64,000 nt of DNA from Pseudomonas sp. 8Z (GCF_902506535.1 NZ_LR733824.1:712526-776525); one strand, 5' to 3'. Shown: positions 25,911 to 37,239, counted from the stretch's first letter. The notes: generated from the sequence alone by a model not told the origin. Numbers and translations: made by a program.

Positions 25911-25911
25911 A

Positions 25912-26559
25912 TCAGTGTCCCGGCTCGTCGTTCCAGAGAATCTTGTGCAGTTGCAGTTGCAGACGTACTGGCAGGTTGTCCGCCACGATCCAGTCAGCCA
26001 GCGCACGCGCGTCGACCTGCTTGTGGCTGGGCGAGAACAACACCTCGTCGACGCGCGCTGCTAAGTCATGCGCAATCAACTTGGAAACCGCCCAGTCGTA
26101 GTCCTCGCGCGAGCAGATGACAAACTTGACCTGGTCATTACGCGTCAGCCACTGGATATTCTCGTAGCGATTACGCTGCACCTCGGCCGAACCGGGCGTC
26201 TTCAGATCAAGAACCTTGCTTACACGCGGATCGACAGCAGACACATCGAGCGCGCCACTGGTTTCCAGCGACACCTCGTAACCGGCGTCACATAAGCGAG
26301 CAAGCAAAGGGATGCAGTTGGGCTGAGCAAGTGGCTCACCGCCCGTCACACAAACATAACGAGGCCGATAAGCGGCCACTTGTTCGAGGATGCTATTGAG
26401 CGTCACAACCTCCCCACCACTGAAGGCGTAGGCTGTGTCGCAATACTGACAGCGCAGGGGGCAGCCGGTCAGGCGCACGAATACCGTCGGCAAGCCGGCG
26501 GTACGCGTCTCCCCCTGCAACGAGTAGAAAACCTCGGTGATACGCAGAGTTTCTTGCAT
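25912..26559 (-). CDS. queE: 7-carboxy-7-deazaguanine synthase QueE (radical SAM)
   Basis: The 215-residue radical SAM enzyme has the iron-sulfur motif [12 protein letters not shown] (CX3CX2C, near residue 33) and GGEPLAQ near 72. It rearranges 6-carboxy-tetrahydropterin to 7-carboxy-7-deazaguanine. The ATG at 26559 ([17 protein letters not shown]) is chosen because the conserved N-terminus begins there. The frame is open to 26655 but without family sequence. queE and queC are adjacent and translationally coupled. Confidence 0.95.
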   Translation of the reverse strand: MQETLRITEVFYSLQGETRTAGLPTVFVRLTGCPLRCQYCDTAYAFSGGEVVTLNSILEQVAAYRPRYVCVTGGEPLAQPNCIPLLARLCDAGYEVSLETSGALDVSAVDPRVSKVLDLKTPGSAEVQRNRYENIQWLTRNDQVKFVICSREDYDWAVSKLIAHDLAARVDEVLFSPSHKQVDARALADWIVADNLPVRLQLQLHKILWNDEPGH

Positions 26560-26740
26560 AGTAGCCACGGGCGTGATGACGAAACAGGTCATCCGCCTCC
26601 GTTGCGTTGAAAACAATGCCGAGTCTCGGCATGACGAGGCGCGACCTGGAGACATCAGCGAAGCTGAAACCCCAAGACAGCGCGGGCGGCCATTCTAAAG
26701 GAAGATATTAGAGCCGTCTTGGAGCGATGACATAAACGAA

Positions 26741-26766
26741 AAAACCCGCGCCTGAGCGCGGGTTTT
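26741..26766 (-). terminator. Terminator of the tol-pal operon
   Basis: An 11-bp stem, AAAACCCGCGC (26741-26751) with GCGCGGGTTTT (26756-26766), has a CTGA loop. T runs on both sides make it work in either direction. On the minus strand it follows cpoB by about 17 bp. Confidence 0.88.
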
Positions 26767-26782
26767 GCCATAACTGCGTCAC

Positions 26783-27592
26783 TTACAAACGCTGCAGGTC
26801 GCGCTGAGCCAATTGAGCGGCCGAGCTACCTGGAAACTGGGCGATAACTTGCTGGAGAATACCGCGCGCCTTGTCGTTGTGGCCCAGGCGGCGCTCTACA
26901 TCAGCCAGCTTGAACAGCGAATCCGGCACCTTGGCGTGGTTCGGATAGGCCTGACTGACCTTAGCAAACGCTTGACCAGCAGCCTGCAAATCACCCTTGG
27001 CCATATTGACCTCACCCAGCCAATACTGGGCATTGCCGGCATACTGGCTATTGGGATAGCGGCCGAGGAAGGCAGTGAAGGCCTGTGATGCCTTGTCAAA
27101 ATCCTTGGCCTTGATTAGGTCAAAGGCGGCATCGTAGTAAAGTTTTTCCTTGGCCGGATCACCCGGCTCGGCGCTAGCCTGTTGCTGGGCAGCAGGCGGC
27201 GTCGGCGTGCCAGCGGCGTTGATCGCACCATTGGCAGAAGAATTCTGAGCGGGAGCACCGGCAGCAGCGCCGGCTGAAATACGTTGATCAAGATCCTGAT
27301 AACGCTCCAGGCCTTCCTGCTTGAGGCGCTGGATTTCATTCTGCTGCTCTTCAACCATGCCACGCAGTTGCGCAAGTTCCTGCTGCATCTGCTGGAGCTG
27401 ATTGAACAGCATGCCCTGCGCCGAAGCAGGAGCTTGCGCCCCTGATTCGGCGGAGGCGCCAGCCATACCATAGCCCGCAGGAGGATAGCTGCTACCTTGC
27501 ATGGAGCTGCTTTCCATTACGGGGACTTCCGCCATTGCCGCAAGCGGCAAGGCGAGCGTAAGAGCGGTCAGAGTACGGCGGCACTTTAGCAT
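26783..27592 (-). CDS. cpoB: Cell division coordinator CpoB (YbgF)
   Basis: The 269-residue periplasmic protein has a signal peptide ending near AAMAEVPV and an N-terminal coiled coil for trimerisation (about 60-100, LFNQLQQMQQELAQL). A low-complexity Ala/Pro linker and C-terminal TPR repeats (about 150-265, KLYYDAAFDLIKAKDFDKAS) follow. It links Tol-Pal activity with PBP1b during outer-membrane constriction. It starts six bases after the pal stop without its own strong ribosome site, so coupled translation is likely. Confidence 0.93.
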   Translation of the reverse strand: MLKCRRTLTALTLALPLAAMAEVPVMESSSMQGSSYPPAGYGMAGASAESGAQAPASAQGMLFNQLQQMQQELAQLRGMVEEQQNEIQRLKQEGLERYQDLDQRISAGAAAGAPAQNSSANGAINAAGTPTPPAAQQQASAEPGDPAKEKLYYDAAFDLIKAKDFDKASQAFTAFLGRYPNSQYAGNAQYWLGEVNMAKGDLQAAGQAFAKVSQAYPNHAKVPDSLFKLADVERRLGHNDKARGILQQVIAQFPGSSAAQLAQRDLQRL

Positions 27593-27598
27593 GGCAAA

Positions 27599-28099
27599 TT
27601 ACTTGCGCAGCTCTACGCGACGGTTCTGAGCCCAGGACTGCTCATCGTTGCCAGTGGCAACCGGACGCTCTTCACCGTAGGAAACCAGCTCCAGTTGAGC
27701 CGGGGAAACGCCCTGCAGAACCAGGTAGCGCTGAACGGCCTTGGCACGACGCTCACCCAGAGCCATGTTGTACTCACGGGTACCGCGCTCGTCAGCGTGG
27801 CCTTCCAGGACAACGCGGTTGCCGTTGGCTTTCAGGTCTTTGGCGTGTACGTCCAGAGCGCGCATAGCTTCGGCCTTCAGGTCGGAGCTGTCGTACTCGA
27901 AGTAGAAGGTGGTGATAGCGCGCAGAGCAGCTTCTTCGCTCAGGCTGCTATCCATGCCAGCGTTGGCGTTGGCATCGTAACCAGCGTTCGGGTCAACAGC
28001 ACCTTCGCCAGCAGCGTCACCGCCTTTGGAGGAGCAACCTACGGCAACGGCGAGAGCCAGGGACAGTGCAGCGAACTTACCGAATTTCAGCATTTCCAT
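27599..28099 (-). CDS. pal: Peptidoglycan-associated lipoprotein Pal (OprL)
   Basis: The 166-residue lipoprotein starts at the ATG at 28099 (MEMLKFGKF), seven bases after AGGAG. The lipobox is VAVGCSS (cysteine near 22), then an acidic linker, then an OmpA-like peptidoglycan-binding domain with the classic [18 protein letters not shown] and GERRAKAV segments. It anchors the outer membrane to peptidoglycan and recruits TolB. The sequence is almost the same as P. aeruginosa OprL apart from the linker. Confidence 0.97.
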   Translation of the reverse strand: MEMLKFGKFAALSLALAVAVGCSSKGGDAAGEGAVDPNAGYDANANAGMDSSLSEEAALRAITTFYFEYDSSDLKAEAMRALDVHAKDLKANGNRVVLEGHADERGTREYNMALGERRAKAVQRYLVLQGVSPAQLELVSYGEERPVATGNDEQSWAQNRRVELRK

Positions 28100-28153
28100 C
28101 ATGTAACTCCTAATGAACCCCAGTGTGTTAAGCAATAAAGGTGAAGCACCGCA

Positions 28154-29452
28154 TCAGTTCAGGTAAGGGGACCAAGAAGGCTCTCGAACTTCGCCTTGAG
28201 CGGTAGGAAGAGGGAGCCTCACGCGTCCATTGGTGGACGCCAACATCAAGACTCCCCGGCCCTGCTGGCGGGTGGCGTAGATTAGCATGGTGCCATTGGG
28301 CGCAACAGTGGGCGACTCATCCAAACTTGTGTCGGAAAGAATACGCAAACGGTTGGTTTCCAAGTCCTGAGCAGCCACCTTGAATACGGTAAAACCGTCC
28401 TGACGGTGGATCATCACCAACATCTTCTCATCGGCCGACAATTTCGGGTTGGCGTTGTAGTTACCCACAAAGGTCACTCGCTCAACGCCCCCTGAATTGA
28501 TATTGGTCTTGTAGATCTGCGGCTTACCTGCACGATCCGAGGTGAAGTACAGAGTCTGACCGTCCTTACCCCAGAATGGTTCGGTATCGATGGCATAGTG
28601 ATTGGTCACCCGACGCATCTGCCGACTACCCATGTCCATCACGTAAATTTCTGGGTTGCCGTCCTTCGACAGCACAAAGGCCAGGCGCGAACCATCCGGC
28701 GACCAGGCCGGCGCCCCGTTGAGGCCCTCGAAGTTGGTGATCTGCTCACGACGCCCAGTGTCGATATGCTGCACAAAAATGCGCGGACGACGCTGCTCGA
28801 AAGACACGTAAGCGATACGACGACCATCAGGCGCGAAAGACGGCGACAGGATGGGCTCACGCGACTGCAGCAGGGTCACCGCACGCGCGCCGTCGTAATC
28901 AGAACGCTGCAGCGTGTAGCGAGTATTGTTGGTGCCAACGCGTTCAGCGGTCACGTAGAGCAACTTGGTAGCGAAAGCGCCCTTGACCCCAGTGAGCTTC
29001 TCGAACGACTGGTTGGCGATATGGTGCGCCATGTCACGCAGTTGATCGGTGCCACCACCGACGTTACCCGTCATCACCTGCTGCTCGGTGGCGACATTGA
29101 ACAGAGCGTACTGCACCTGCAGGCGGCCGCCATTGGGCACGACGTTGCCCACCAACACGTATTGGGCGCCAAGAGCCTTCCAGTCACGGTAGATGACTTC
29201 ACTGGCCTGGGTCGGCAGGCTGATCATGTTCTGCCGCGGAATCGGCTCGAAGTAGCCGGAGTTGCGCAGGTCATTGCCGACGATCTCGGCCATGTCAGCA
29301 GGCAGCACACTGCCACCCTGCCAACCGAAAGGTACAACGGCGATTGGCGTAGCGCGGTCGGCACCTTGGGAAATGACCAGCGGGTCAGCGGCTTGAACGC
29401 TGCCGACCAACATGACCAGCCCTAACAGGGCAATACGAATCAGGTTATTCAC
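28154..29452 (-). CDS. tolB: Tol-Pal system beta-propeller protein TolB
   Basis: The 432-residue periplasmic protein has a signal peptide ([24 protein letters not shown]), an N-terminal TolB domain (about 25-160) and a six-bladed propeller made of repeats such as [32 protein letters not shown] and [17 protein letters not shown]. It binds Pal and TolA and takes part in cell division and outer-membrane integrity. It starts five bases after tolA within the operon. Confidence 0.97.
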   Translation of the reverse strand: MNNLIRIALLGLVMLVGSVQAADPLVISQGADRATPIAVVPFGWQGGSVLPADMAEIVGNDLRNSGYFEPIPRQNMISLPTQASEVIYRDWKALGAQYVLVGNVVPNGGRLQVQYALFNVATEQQVMTGNVGGGTDQLRDMAHHIANQSFEKLTGVKGAFATKLLYVTAERVGTNNTRYTLQRSDYDGARAVTLLQSREPILSPSFAPDGRRIAYVSFEQRRPRIFVQHIDTGRREQITNFEGLNGAPAWSPDGSRLAFVLSKDGNPEIYVMDMGSRQMRRVTNHYAIDTEPFWGKDGQTLYFTSDRAGKPQIYKTNINSGGVERVTFVGNYNANPKLSADEKMLVMIHRQDGFTVFKVAAQDLETNRLRILSDTSLDESPTVAPNGTMLIYATRQQGRGVLMLASTNGRVRLPLPTAQGEVREPSWSPYLN

Positions 29453-29457
29453 AGAGC

Positions 29458-30438
29458 TTAATCCTCCGGTTTGAAAATGACGCGACGCTGCCGGTAAAGG
29501 CTGTCGAAGGTGGCGCGATCCAATTGCTGCATTTCGGGAATACGACCGACGTTACGCACTGCAGCAACAGCCGAGTTATCGAACGGCGCATCACCACTGG
29601 AGCGCGAGACACTGGCGTTGGTAATGGTGCCATCAGGCAACATCTGAATCAGCAATTCCACACTCATGCCACGACGTGCCGACATGGGGCGCTGCCAGTT
29701 CTGGGTAATCAGGTTGATGATCAGGTCATCAAGACTGCCCGCGACCTGATCGCCGTGCGTATCTGCCAGCGCCTGTTGGTTCTGAACATTGTCCGAGAGC
29801 AAATCAGCCAGTGCTGCCGCCTTCTGCTCTTCGGCCGCTTTACGCTTGGCCGCTTCGGCTTTCTTCTTGGCCTCCTCGGCAGCTTTTTTCTTGGCAGCTT
29901 CGGCATCGGCCTTTTTCTTGGCCTCCTCTGCTGCTTTCTTCTTCGCGTCTTCGGCCGCCTTCTTCTTGGCGTCCTCAGCCGCTTTTTTCTTCGCCTCCTC
30001 TTCTGCGCGCTTCTTGGCGATATCGGCTTGGCGTTTCTGCTCAGCCGCCTTTTCCGCCTCTGCTTTCTTGGCTGCCTCAGCTTTGGCCTGCTCAGCCTGC
30101 TTTTGTTCCTCTGCCTTCTTGGCAGCCGCCACCTTCTGCGCCTCAGCCTGAGCCTGCTTCTGCTCTTCGGCTTTTTTCTGTTCCAGACGCTCCGTTTCGA
30201 ACTGCGGCGCAGAGGTTTTCTGTGCCTCTCCTGCAATCTTCTGCGTAGTCTGGGTAGTGGCCTGGCTCTGTGATTTAAGCTGATACAGCGTAGCCTGCAC
30301 CACGGGACGCGCTGGAGGCAGCTCCGGTGAGAAGGCGAAGCTGACAAACAGCATGGCGAACATCAGGACGTGCAGACCCACGGCCCAAACGATGGGCCAG
30401 AAGTAGCTTTCCGACTGCGAACGCTCGGTTTGCTGCAT
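29458..30438 (-). CDS. tolA: Cell envelope integrity protein TolA
   Basis: The 326-residue protein has an N-terminal membrane anchor (about 16-38), then a long Ala/Lys/Glu-rich helical domain (about 75-205) built of repeated [15 protein letters not shown] units. The globular C-terminal domain (about 225-326) contacts TolB, phage and colicins. The repeats make this DNA internally repetitive between about 29820 and 30170. The start overlaps the tolR stop by one base (TGATG). Confidence 0.96.
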   Translation of the reverse strand: MQQTERSQSESYFWPIVWAVGLHVLMFAMLFVSFAFSPELPPARPVVQATLYQLKSQSQATTQTTQKIAGEAQKTSAPQFETERLEQKKAEEQKQAQAEAQKVAAAKKAEEQKQAEQAKAEAAKKAEAEKAAEQKRQADIAKKRAEEEAKKKAAEDAKKKAAEDAKKKAAEEAKKKADAEAAKKKAAEEAKKKAEAAKRKAAEEQKAAALADLLSDNVQNQQALADTHGDQVAGSLDDLIINLITQNWQRPMSARRGMSVELLIQMLPDGTITNASVSRSSGDAPFDNSAVAAVRNVGRIPEMQQLDRATFDSLYRQRRVIFKPED

Positions 30439-30890
30439 CAGGGGGCCTCGGTAATCAATCCGACGTTGCCCACGTCGGCCTGCTGCAGGCCACCCATGGC
30501 CGCCATCACGGTGCCGTAATCGACTGATTTGTCACCACGTACGAACACCTGCACCTTCTTACCCTGACGGTGGTTCTCGTTGATGATCGCCGATACGGCC
30601 TGGGTCATCTGCGCCAGCGTGGAGGCGCGCTCTTGCTCGGTATCGATGTCCACCTCACTGCCCATGTTCCAGTAGTAGGTCTTGTCGGCCTTGATGGAAA
30701 TGGTCAGCACCTGGGCGTCGTTGTCCTGCGGCAACGCCTCACTGCTGACCTTGGGCAGATCGACTTTGACGCCCTGGTTGAGCATCGGCGCGGTGACCAT
30801 GAAGATAACCAGCAGCACCAACATCACATCGATGTAGGGCACCACATTCATCTCGGCGACCGGCTTGCGTCTGTTGCGAATTCTCGCCAT
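30438..30890 (-). CDS. tolR: Tol-Pal system proton-channel subunit TolR
   Basis: The 150-residue ExbD/TolR-family protein has a single membrane helix (about 17-37). The channel aspartate is visible in VVPYIDVMLVLLVIFMV, followed by a periplasmic domain. It pairs with TolQ to harvest the proton gradient and drive TolA. It ends in the tolA start codon. Confidence 0.96.
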   Translation of the reverse strand: MARIRNRRKPVAEMNVVPYIDVMLVLLVIFMVTAPMLNQGVKVDLPKVSSEALPQDNDAQVLTISIKADKTYYWNMGSEVDIDTEQERASTLAQMTQAVSAIINENHRQGKKVQVFVRGDKSVDYGTVMAAMGGLQQADVGNVGLITEAP

Positions 30891-30905
30891 GGCTTGAGCC
30901 CTGCC

Positions 30906-31601
30906 TTATTCGTCCGAGGTGTGCACTTTGCGGTGCAGGATGGCCTGGAACTCGTCAGCGAAGGTGTAGTAACGACCGATCAGCATTTCGCCACGAGCGG
31001 AGAAACGGTTGTAGGCAATCACCGCCGGGATCGCGGCAAACAGACCGATTGCCGTGGCGATCAGTGCTTCGGCGATACCCGGAGCAACAGTAGCCAGGGT
31101 GGCTTGCTGCACCTGAGCCAGACCGCGGAAGGAGTTCATGATGCCCCACACGGTACCGAACAAGCCGATATAAGGACTGGTGGAGCCAACGGTCGCCAGG
31201 AACGGCAGCGCGGTTTCCAGTTTTTCTTCCTCACGGGAGATAGCCACACGCATAGCGCGAGCGACACCATCCATCACCGCACCAGGATCGACGCCCGGCT
31301 GCTGGCGCAGACGCGAGAACTCTTTGAAGCCAGCGCGGAAAATTTGCTCCAGCCCCGAATCAGGGTCCGGGTTGCTACCGGCCTGACGGTAGAGCTTGGA
31401 CAGATCGATGCCTGACCAGAAACGATCCTCAAAGTTATCCAGCGCACGCTTGGCTGCACGCACCGCGTTACTGCGCTGAAAGATCATCACCCAGGAAATG
31501 ATTGATGCACTCACCAGGGTGAGCATCACCAACTGCACCACCAGACTGGCGTTACTGATCAGACTCCACATCGACATGTGGTCAACGGCGTTGGCTTCCA
31601 C
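30906..31601 (-). CDS. tolQ: Tol-Pal system proton-channel subunit TolQ
   Basis: The 231-residue inner-membrane protein of the MotA/TolQ/ExbB family has membrane helices at about 18-38, 137-160 and 170-192, with the conserved GLFGTVWGIMNSF and ATAIGLFAAIPAVIAYN segments. The start is GTG at 31601 behind AGGAG. It follows ybgC by two bases. Confidence 0.96.
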   Translation of the reverse strand: MEANAVDHMSMWSLISNASLVVQLVMLTLVSASIISWVMIFQRSNAVRAAKRALDNFEDRFWSGIDLSKLYRQAGSNPDPDSGLEQIFRAGFKEFSRLRQQPGVDPGAVMDGVARAMRVAISREEEKLETALPFLATVGSTSPYIGLFGTVWGIMNSFRGLAQVQQATLATVAPGIAEALIATAIGLFAAIPAVIAYNRFSARGEMLIGRYYTFADEFQAILHRKVHTSDE

Positions 31602-31603
31602 GC

Positions 31604-32056
31604 TTACTCTCCTGCTGCAATTTGATCTGGCACCTGCGACCCCGCCAATGCATTACGCATCGACTCGGGAATAGCTCGGGGCTTCAAGTTTTCGGTGCAC
31701 ACACAGGCCACCAGGAACTGCCCCTCACAGAGCAGCACATCATCCGCGGCCCGCCTGACCTGTTGACGAAAGCGCAGGCTGGCACGGTTTAATTCGATTA
31801 CATCAGCGCTGACCAGCAACTCGTCATCCAAACGTGCCGGGGCGTGGTAGCGCGCCTCGGTCGAATGCACGACAAACAACAAGCCCTCACCGGCCAACGT
31901 CGACTGGGCATAACCCAGCTCACGCAGGCGCTCGGTGCGAGCCCGTTCCATGAATTTGAGGTAGTTGACGTAGTAGACGATGCCACCGGCATCAGTGTCT
32001 TCGTAATAGACCCGACAGCGGTAACTGAACGGCTGGACTCCGTTTTGCGCGCGCAT
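31604..32056 (-). CDS. ybgC: Tol-Pal-associated acyl-CoA thioesterase YbgC
   Basis: The 150-residue hotdog-fold enzyme has the active-site segment [24 protein letters not shown] near the N-terminus, with catalytic aspartate in DTDAGG. It hydrolyses acyl-CoA or acyl-carrier thioesters at the membrane and is the usual first gene of the tol-pal operon. The 53-bp gap to ruvB upstream could hold a promoter. Confidence 0.95.
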   Translation of the reverse strand: MRAQNGVQPFSYRCRVYYEDTDAGGIVYYVNYLKFMERARTERLRELGYAQSTLAGEGLLFVVHSTEARYHAPARLDDELLVSADVIELNRASLRFRQQVRRAADDVLLCEGQFLVACVCTENLKPRAIPESMRNALAGSQVPDQIAAGE

Positions 32057-32109
32057 ACTCTATGCCTGCCTCTTGGACTTGCCAATCCAGGCCGGTAACA
32101 ATTTTTTAG

Positions 32110-33162
32110 TCATTGCTCACCTGTGGAAAAAAGGTCAGGCGCCGACGACTCACCAAGGCGCTTGGGAATGTTCAGACCGAAGTGCAAATAGGCATGTCGG
32201 GTGACCACGCGCCCACGCGGAGTACGCATCATGTAGCCCTGCTGAATCAGGTAGGGCTCCAGTACATCTTCAATGGTATGACGCTCCTCACCAATGGCTG
32301 CGGCCAGGCTGTCCAGCCCTACCGGGCCACCGTCAAATTTCTCGATCATTGCCAGCAGCAAGCGCCGGTCGGAGTGATCGAAACCATGCTCGTCGACATC
32401 CAACAGGTTCAATGCCTGATCGGCAGTGGCCTGGGAAATCTGGCCATTGCCACGCACCTCAGCGAAATCTCGCACGCGGCGTAGCAGGCGGTTGGCAATA
32501 CGCGGCGTACCACGCGCGCGGCGGGCGATCTCGTAGGCGCCCTTGGCTTCGATAGGCAAACCGAGAATCCCGGCAGAACGCGAAACGATGGTCGCAAGAT
32601 CGTCGATACCGTAGAACTCCAAGCGCTGCACGATACCGAAGCGATCACGCAACGGATTGGTCAGCATCCCAGCTCGAGTCGTCGCGCCGACCAGGGTGAA
32701 CGGCGGCAGATCCAGCTTGATCGAGCGAGCGGCAGGCCCCTCACCGATCATGATGTCGAGCTGAAAGTCTTCCATGGCCGGATACAGCACTTCTTCGACC
32801 ACCGGCGATAGGCGATGAATTTCGTCAATGAACAAAACATCACCACTATCCAAGTTGGTCAGCAGCGCGGCCAAGTCCCCCGGTCGCTCCAGCACCGGCC
32901 CCGAGGTCGATTTGATGGAGCTGCCCATTTCCTGAGCGATGATATTGGCCAGAGTGGTCTTGCCTAGGCCCGGCGGGCCGAAGATCAAGGTGTGGTCGAG
33001 CGCTTCAGCTCTGCCACGCGCCGCCTGGATGAACAGCCCCATCTGCTCGCGTACCACAGGCTGACCAATATAATCCGCCAGCCGCAGAGGGCGAATGGCT
33101 CTGTCCTGCTGCTCTTCACGCTCACGCGGGCTAGCGGTGATCAGGCGATCAGCTTCGATCAT
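32110..33162 (-). CDS. ruvB: Holliday junction branch migration ATPase RuvB
   Basis: The 350-residue AAA+ motor has Walker [14 protein letters not shown] (near 60), Walker [11 protein letters not shown] (near 110), sensor VGATTRAG (near 158) and a C-terminal winged helix. Hexamers on both sides of RuvA pump DNA through the Holliday junction. It starts 13 bp after the ruvA stop. The gene order ruvC-ruvA-ruvB is normal for the group. Confidence 0.98.
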   Translation of the reverse strand: MIEADRLITASPREREEQQDRAIRPLRLADYIGQPVVREQMGLFIQAARGRAEALDHTLIFGPPGLGKTTLANIIAQEMGSSIKSTSGPVLERPGDLAALLTNLDSGDVLFIDEIHRLSPVVEEVLYPAMEDFQLDIMIGEGPAARSIKLDLPPFTLVGATTRAGMLTNPLRDRFGIVQRLEFYGIDDLATIVSRSAGILGLPIEAKGAYEIARRARGTPRIANRLLRRVRDFAEVRGNGQISQATADQALNLLDVDEHGFDHSDRRLLLAMIEKFDGGPVGLDSLAAAIGEERHTIEDVLEPYLIQQGYMMRTPRGRVVTRHAYLHFGLNIPKRLGESSAPDLFSTGEQ

Positions 33163-33175
33163 CGATTACTTTCCA

Positions 33176-33781
33176 TTAGGCCATTGCGCGCAATGCGCGA
33201 CGAATCAAATCTTCACTGGTCAATCCATCCTCCTTGACGGCAGCGATGGCCCGACTGGCCTCCTGCGGCTTATAGCCAAGAGAGATGAGCGCACTAACAG
33301 CATCATTCTCCGCGCTTGAGACTGCCTGCGCCCGCTGAGGTTCAACCACCAAGGGTGCAATGGACGGAATCGACTCCCAAGCCTTGAAGCGATCCTTGAG
33401 CTCGACCAGCAAGCGCTCGGCTGTTTTTTTGCCCACGCCCGGCACCTTGACCAGCGCCGCCGTGTCCTGCGCCTGCACGCAACGCACCAACTCATCAACC
33501 TCAAGACCAGACATCAATGCCAGCGCCAGCTTCGGCCCTACGCCGTTGAGGCGGATCAACTCGCGAAACAGCTCCCGCTCGCGCTTCTCGAAGAAGCCAT
33601 ACAGCAGGTGCGCGTCCTCACGAATCACCAGATGGGTATGTAGGGTAACCGCCTCACCCACCGAAGGCAGACGATAAAGGGTGGTCATCGGCACTTCCAG
33701 TTCGTAACCGACGCCATTCACATCCAGAAGCAAATGCGGCGGCTGCTTCTCCGCCAGGGTGCCGCGCAAACGTCCGATCAC
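33176..33781 (-). CDS. ruvA: Holliday junction DNA-binding protein RuvA
   Basis: The 201-residue protein has an N-terminal OB domain ([20 protein letters not shown]), two helix-hairpin-helix elements ([18 protein letters not shown] and [19 protein letters not shown]) and a C-terminal domain that binds RuvB (about 155-201). Tetramers hold the four-way junction open for branch migration. Confidence 0.98.
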   Translation of the reverse strand: MIGRLRGTLAEKQPPHLLLDVNGVGYELEVPMTTLYRLPSVGEAVTLHTHLVIREDAHLLYGFFEKRERELFRELIRLNGVGPKLALALMSGLEVDELVRCVQAQDTAALVKVPGVGKKTAERLLVELKDRFKAWESIPSIAPLVVEPQRAQAVSSAENDAVSALISLGYKPQEASRAIAAVKEDGLTSEDLIRRALRAMA

Positions 33782-33799
33782 CAGAAATTCCTTAGCAGG

Positions 33800-34324
33800 T
33801 TATAAACGAAGACGACCACCGCGCCGCTTGGCGCTGGCCAGACCATGAGGAATCAGACTCTGCCGATGATGGGCATGACACAAGGCAATACCCAAGGCAT
33901 CCGAGGCATCGATCTGCGGCTTTTGCACCAGCCCCAGCAGATGCATGACCATCATCTGCACCTGCTGCTTGTCAGCAGCCCCCGTGCCCACGACCGCCTG
34001 CTTGACCTGAGTAGCGGTGTATTCGCTGATTTCCAGCCCCGCCTCGATCCCCGCGACGATGGCGGCACCACGCGCCTGCCCGAGCTTGAGCGCAGAGTCG
34101 GCATTACGCGCCATGAAGACCTGCTCGATGCCCATGGTGACCGGGCCATAGGTGCGTATCACCTCACCGACACCACGAAAGACGATCTGCAAACGCTCGG
34201 CAAGCGGCCCATTGCCAGTACGAATGCAGCCGGAGGCGACGTACTCGCAGCCACGTCCGGTATCGCGTACCACGCCATAGCCGGTGATACGCGAGCCGGG
34301 ATCGATTCCTAGGATGAGGGTCAT
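33800..34324 (-). CDS. ruvC: Crossover junction endodeoxyribonuclease RuvC
   Basis: The 174-residue resolvase has its acidic catalytic residues visible in [14 protein letters not shown] (first Asp), MGIEQVF (Glu) and [15 protein letters not shown] (last Asp residues). It cuts Holliday junctions symmetrically. It is the first gene of the ruvCAB operon. The gap upstream holds a repeat element. Confidence 0.98.
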   Translation of the reverse strand: MTLILGIDPGSRITGYGVVRDTGRGCEYVASGCIRTGNGPLAERLQIVFRGVGEVIRTYGPVTMGIEQVFMARNADSALKLGQARGAAIVAGIEAGLEISEYTATQVKQAVVGTGAADKQQVQMMVMHLLGLVQKPQIDASDALGIALCHAHHRQSLIPHGLASAKRRGGRLRL

Positions 34325-34424
34325 GTCGGCAACTGTCTATTTATCCAGTTGGCGAGTATACGGGCGTCCACATGCGCCGTCACTCGTGACGCACTGGCAG
34401 AACCCGAGAAAACCGCAGAGCAAA

Positions 34425-34524
34425 CGCAGGGTGGGAGGCGTAGGGTGGGCGTAGGGTGGGCTTCAGCCCACCAAGACCGCCTGGCATGACGAACCCAAGC
34501 GGATCACCGCCAGCCCACCCTACG
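34425..34524. repeat. REP-like intergenic repeat element (GTAGGGTGGGC / GCCCACCCTAC)
   Basis: Between ruvC and yebC the motif CGTAGGGTGGGC occurs twice in direct orientation (34439-34450 and 34450-34461), preceded by a related GCAGGGTGGG. Its inverted copy, AGCCCACCCTACG, lies at 34512-34524. GGTGGGCT (34455-34462) also pairs with AGCCCACC (34465-34472) in a short hairpin. The paired-inverted layout in an intergenic gap is typical of repetitive extragenic palindromes in Pseudomonas. No second copy of the element was seen in this window. Confidence 0.7.
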
Positions 34525-34544
34525 CATGCGGGCGACGAGCCGAC

Positions 34545-35294
34545 TCAGCCGAGCTGCTCCATGATCTCGTCGGAGACTTCAGCGTTGTGGTAGACGTTTT
34601 GCACGTCATCCAAGTCTTCGAGCATGTCGATCAGCTTGAACACCTTTTGCGCAGTTTCTAGGTCACCAATTGGCGCACTGATCGAGGGGATCATGGCGAT
34701 ATCCGCCTCTTCCCCCTTGAAACCAGCCGAACTCAGCGCCTCGTTCACGGCGTGAAACTCGGTGAAACTGGTCGACACCAGCGCCGAGCCATCCTCGCCC
34801 ATTTCCACGTCATCGGCACCCGCCTCCAACGCAGCCTCCATCAAGGCATCCTCATCGACACCTGACGCGAAGCTGATCTGCCCCTTGCGCTCGAACATAT
34901 AAGCCACCGAGCCATCGGTGCCCAGATTGCCGCCACACTTGGTGAAGGCATGCCGCACTTCCGCCGCAGTACGGTTGCGGTTATCGGTCATCACTTCAAC
35001 GATGATCGCCACGCCGCTCGGCGCATAACCTTCGTAGCTGAACTCGACGACGTTGTCGGCTTCGTTGTTGCCAGCACCACGGGCGATGGCGCGATCAATC
35101 ACGTCACGCGACATATTGTTAGTCAGCGCCTTGTCCACGGCCAAGCGCAGACGCGGGTTATCCGCAGGGATCGGGCCGCCATGCTTGGCGGCGACCGTCA
35201 GCTCACGAATCAGTTTGGTGAAAATCTTGCCCCGCTTGGCGTCCTGACGACCCTTGCGGTGCTTGATATTGGCCCATTTGGAATGACCAGCCAT
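34545..35294 (-). CDS. yebC: YebC/TACO1-family protein (PmpR-type)
   Basis: The 249-residue three-domain protein begins [20 protein letters not shown], the family signature, followed by [18 protein letters not shown] and [20 protein letters not shown]. Family members act on transcription or on translation at difficult sequences. The orthologue at the same locus in P. aeruginosa is called PmpR and affects quinolone signalling. It lies between aspS and ruvC, as in that species. A 169-bp gap separates it from aspS. Confidence 0.95.
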   Translation of the reverse strand: MAGHSKWANIKHRKGRQDAKRGKIFTKLIRELTVAAKHGGPIPADNPRLRLAVDKALTNNMSRDVIDRAIARGAGNNEADNVVEFSYEGYAPSGVAIIVEVMTDNRNRTAAEVRHAFTKCGGNLGTDGSVAYMFERKGQISFASGVDEDALMEAALEAGADDVEMGEDGSALVSTSFTEFHAVNEALSSAGFKGEEADIAMIPSISAPIGDLETAQKVFKLIDMLEDLDDVQNVYHNAEVSDEIMEQLG

Positions 35295-35463
35295 AACTCA
35301 CTCCATCTTTTTCAAAACAGACTACAACCGGCGCAAGCCGAGATGAAAACCGTCGCGAGCGCAGGTCAGGCAAGGCGGAAAGAAGTGAGAAAGCGCAGTT
35401 TGCTGACGCAAATGAGCATTTCGAACCTCTTTCCAACGCAGCATGACCAAGCGCAGCAGGTTA

Positions 35464-37239
35464 TCACTCGGCTTTGGGTTGCTCGCGCAGACGAATGTGA
35501 AGCTCGCGCAGCGACTTGGCATCCACCACACCCGGCGCCTGAGTCATAACGCAGGCCGCGCTCTGAGTTTTCGGGAAGGCAATCACTTCGCGAATCGACT
35601 GCGCACCGGTCATCAGCATCACCAGACGATCCAGACCAAAGGCCAGACCACCATGAGGTGGCGCACCGAACTTCAGCGCATCGAGCAGGAAGCCGAACTT
35701 CTCCTGCTGCTCAGCCTCATCGATGCCCAGTACACGGAAAACGGTTTGCTGCATGGCCTTATCGTGAATACGAATGGAACCGCCACCCAGCTCAGTACCG
35801 TTGAGCACCATGTCGTAAGCACGCGACAGCGCGGCAGCCGGGTTGGCCTCCAGCTCTGCCGGAGTGCACTTAGGCGCCGTGAACGGGTGATGCATGGCGG
35901 TCAGGCTGCCGTCGTCGTTTTCCTCGAACATCGGGAAGTCGACAACCCACAACGGCGCCCATTCGCAGGTCAGCAGGTTCAGATCGTGACCCAGCTTGAT
36001 GCGCAGTGCGCCCAGCGCTTCGGAGACGATCTTGGCCTTGTCGGCGCCGAAGAACACGATATCGCCATCGACCGCACCGACGCGATCGAGGATCACGTTG
36101 ATGTTGTCCAGCGGGATGTTCTTGACGATCGGCGACTGCAGACCATCGACACCGGCAGCGCGCTCGTTGACCTTGATGTAAGCCAGCCCCTTGGCGCCGT
36201 AGATACCGACGAACTTGGTGTAATCATCGATCTGCTTGCGTGGCATGCTCGCCCCACCCGGCACGCGCAGCGCGGTCACGCGGCACTTCGGATCGTTGGC
36301 CGGGCCGGCGAAGACCTTGAACTCGACATCCTTGAGCTGATCCTCAACGTCGACCAGCTCCATCGGAATGCGCAGGTCCGGCTTGTCCGAACCAAAGCGG
36401 CGCATGGCCTCGGCCAGGGTCATGTGCGGCAGCTCGCCGAACTCGACATCCAGCACTTCCTTGAACAAGTTGCGCACCATGGTCTCAGTCAGCCCCATGA
36501 TGTCCGCTTCATCGAGGAAGCTGGTTTCAATGTCGATCTGGGTAAATTCCGGCTGACGATCAGCGCGCAGGTCTTCGTCACGGAAGCACTTGGCAATCTG
36601 GTAGTAACGGTCGAAGCCAGCAACCATCAGCAACTGCTTGAATAGCTGCGGCGACTGCGGCAGGGCGAAGAAGCTACCGGCGTGAGTGCGACTCGGCACC
36701 AGGTAGTCACGCGCGCCCTCAGGAGTAGCGCGGGTTAGGATCGGCGTCTCGACGTCGAGGAAGCCGTTTTCATCCAGGTAACGACGGATGCTCGAGGTGA
36801 TGCGCGAACGCAGCTTGAGCTTCTCGGCCATCTCCGGGCGGCGCAGGTCGATGAAGCGGTAGCGCAGGCGGGTTTCTTCGCCAACGTCGGTATACTCGTT
36901 GAGCGGGAACGGCGGGGTTTCCGCTTCGTTGAGCACTTCCAGCTCATAGCCCAGCACTTCGATAGCGCCGGATGCCATGTTGGCATTGCGCGCACCTTCA
37001 GGGCGCAAACGCACTTTACCGGTGATTTTGACCACGTACTCGCTGCGCACACGGTCAGCTTTGGCGAAAGTCTCGGCACGATCCGGGTCGAACACCACCT
37101 GTGCCAGACCTTCACGATCACGGATATCGAGGAAGATCACCCCGCCATGGTCACGGCGACGGTGGACCCAGCCGCAAAGGGTGATTTCCTGGCCATCCAG
37201 GCTCTCGTTCAACTGGCCGCAATAGTGGCTGCGCATCAT
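35464..37239 (-). CDS. aspS: Aspartyl-tRNA synthetase (non-discriminating type in Pseudomonas)
   Basis: The protein has 591 residues from ATG at 37239 ([17 protein letters not shown]), which matches the family start. The open frame extends 36 codons upstream but lacks homology. An N-terminal anticodon-binding OB domain (1-105) is followed by a class II catalytic core with motif 2 [18 protein letters not shown], a GAD insertion domain (about 290-420) and motif 3 [13 protein letters not shown]. It charges tRNA-Asp. In bacteria with GatCAB the enzyme also charges tRNA-Asn. Confidence 0.97.
   Translation of the reverse strand: MMRSHYCGQLNESLDGQEITLCGWVHRRRDHGGVIFLDIRDREGLAQVVFDPDRAETFAKADRVRSEYVVKITGKVRLRPEGARNANMASGAIEVLGYELEVLNEAETPPFPLNEYTDVGEETRLRYRFIDLRRPEMAEKLKLRSRITSSIRRYLDENGFLDVETPILTRATPEGARDYLVPSRTHAGSFFALPQSPQLFKQLLMVAGFDRYYQIAKCFRDEDLRADRQPEFTQIDIETSFLDEADIMGLTETMVRNLFKEVLDVEFGELPHMTLAEAMRRFGSDKPDLRIPMELVDVEDQLKDVEFKVFAGPANDPKCRVTALRVPGGASMPRKQIDDYTKFVGIYGAKGLAYIKVNERAAGVDGLQSPIVKNIPLDNINVILDRVGAVDGDIVFFGADKAKIVSEALGALRIKLGHDLNLLTCEWAPLWVVDFPMFEENDDGSLTAMHHPFTAPKCTPAELEANPAAALSRAYDMVLNGTELGGGSIRIHDKAMQQTVFRVLGIDEAEQQEKFGFLLDALKFGAPPHGGLAFGLDRLVMLMTGAQSIREVIAFPKTQSAACVMTQAPGVVDAKSLRELHIRLREQPKAE

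Noticed and set aside
29820..30170. Apparent tandem DNA repeat
   Set aside because: It is the coding sequence of the Ala/Lys/Glu helical domain of TolA, a normal property of that protein.
35443..36645. 400-codon plus-strand open frame opposite aspS
   Set aside because: It mirrors the aspS reading frame and shows no family motif.
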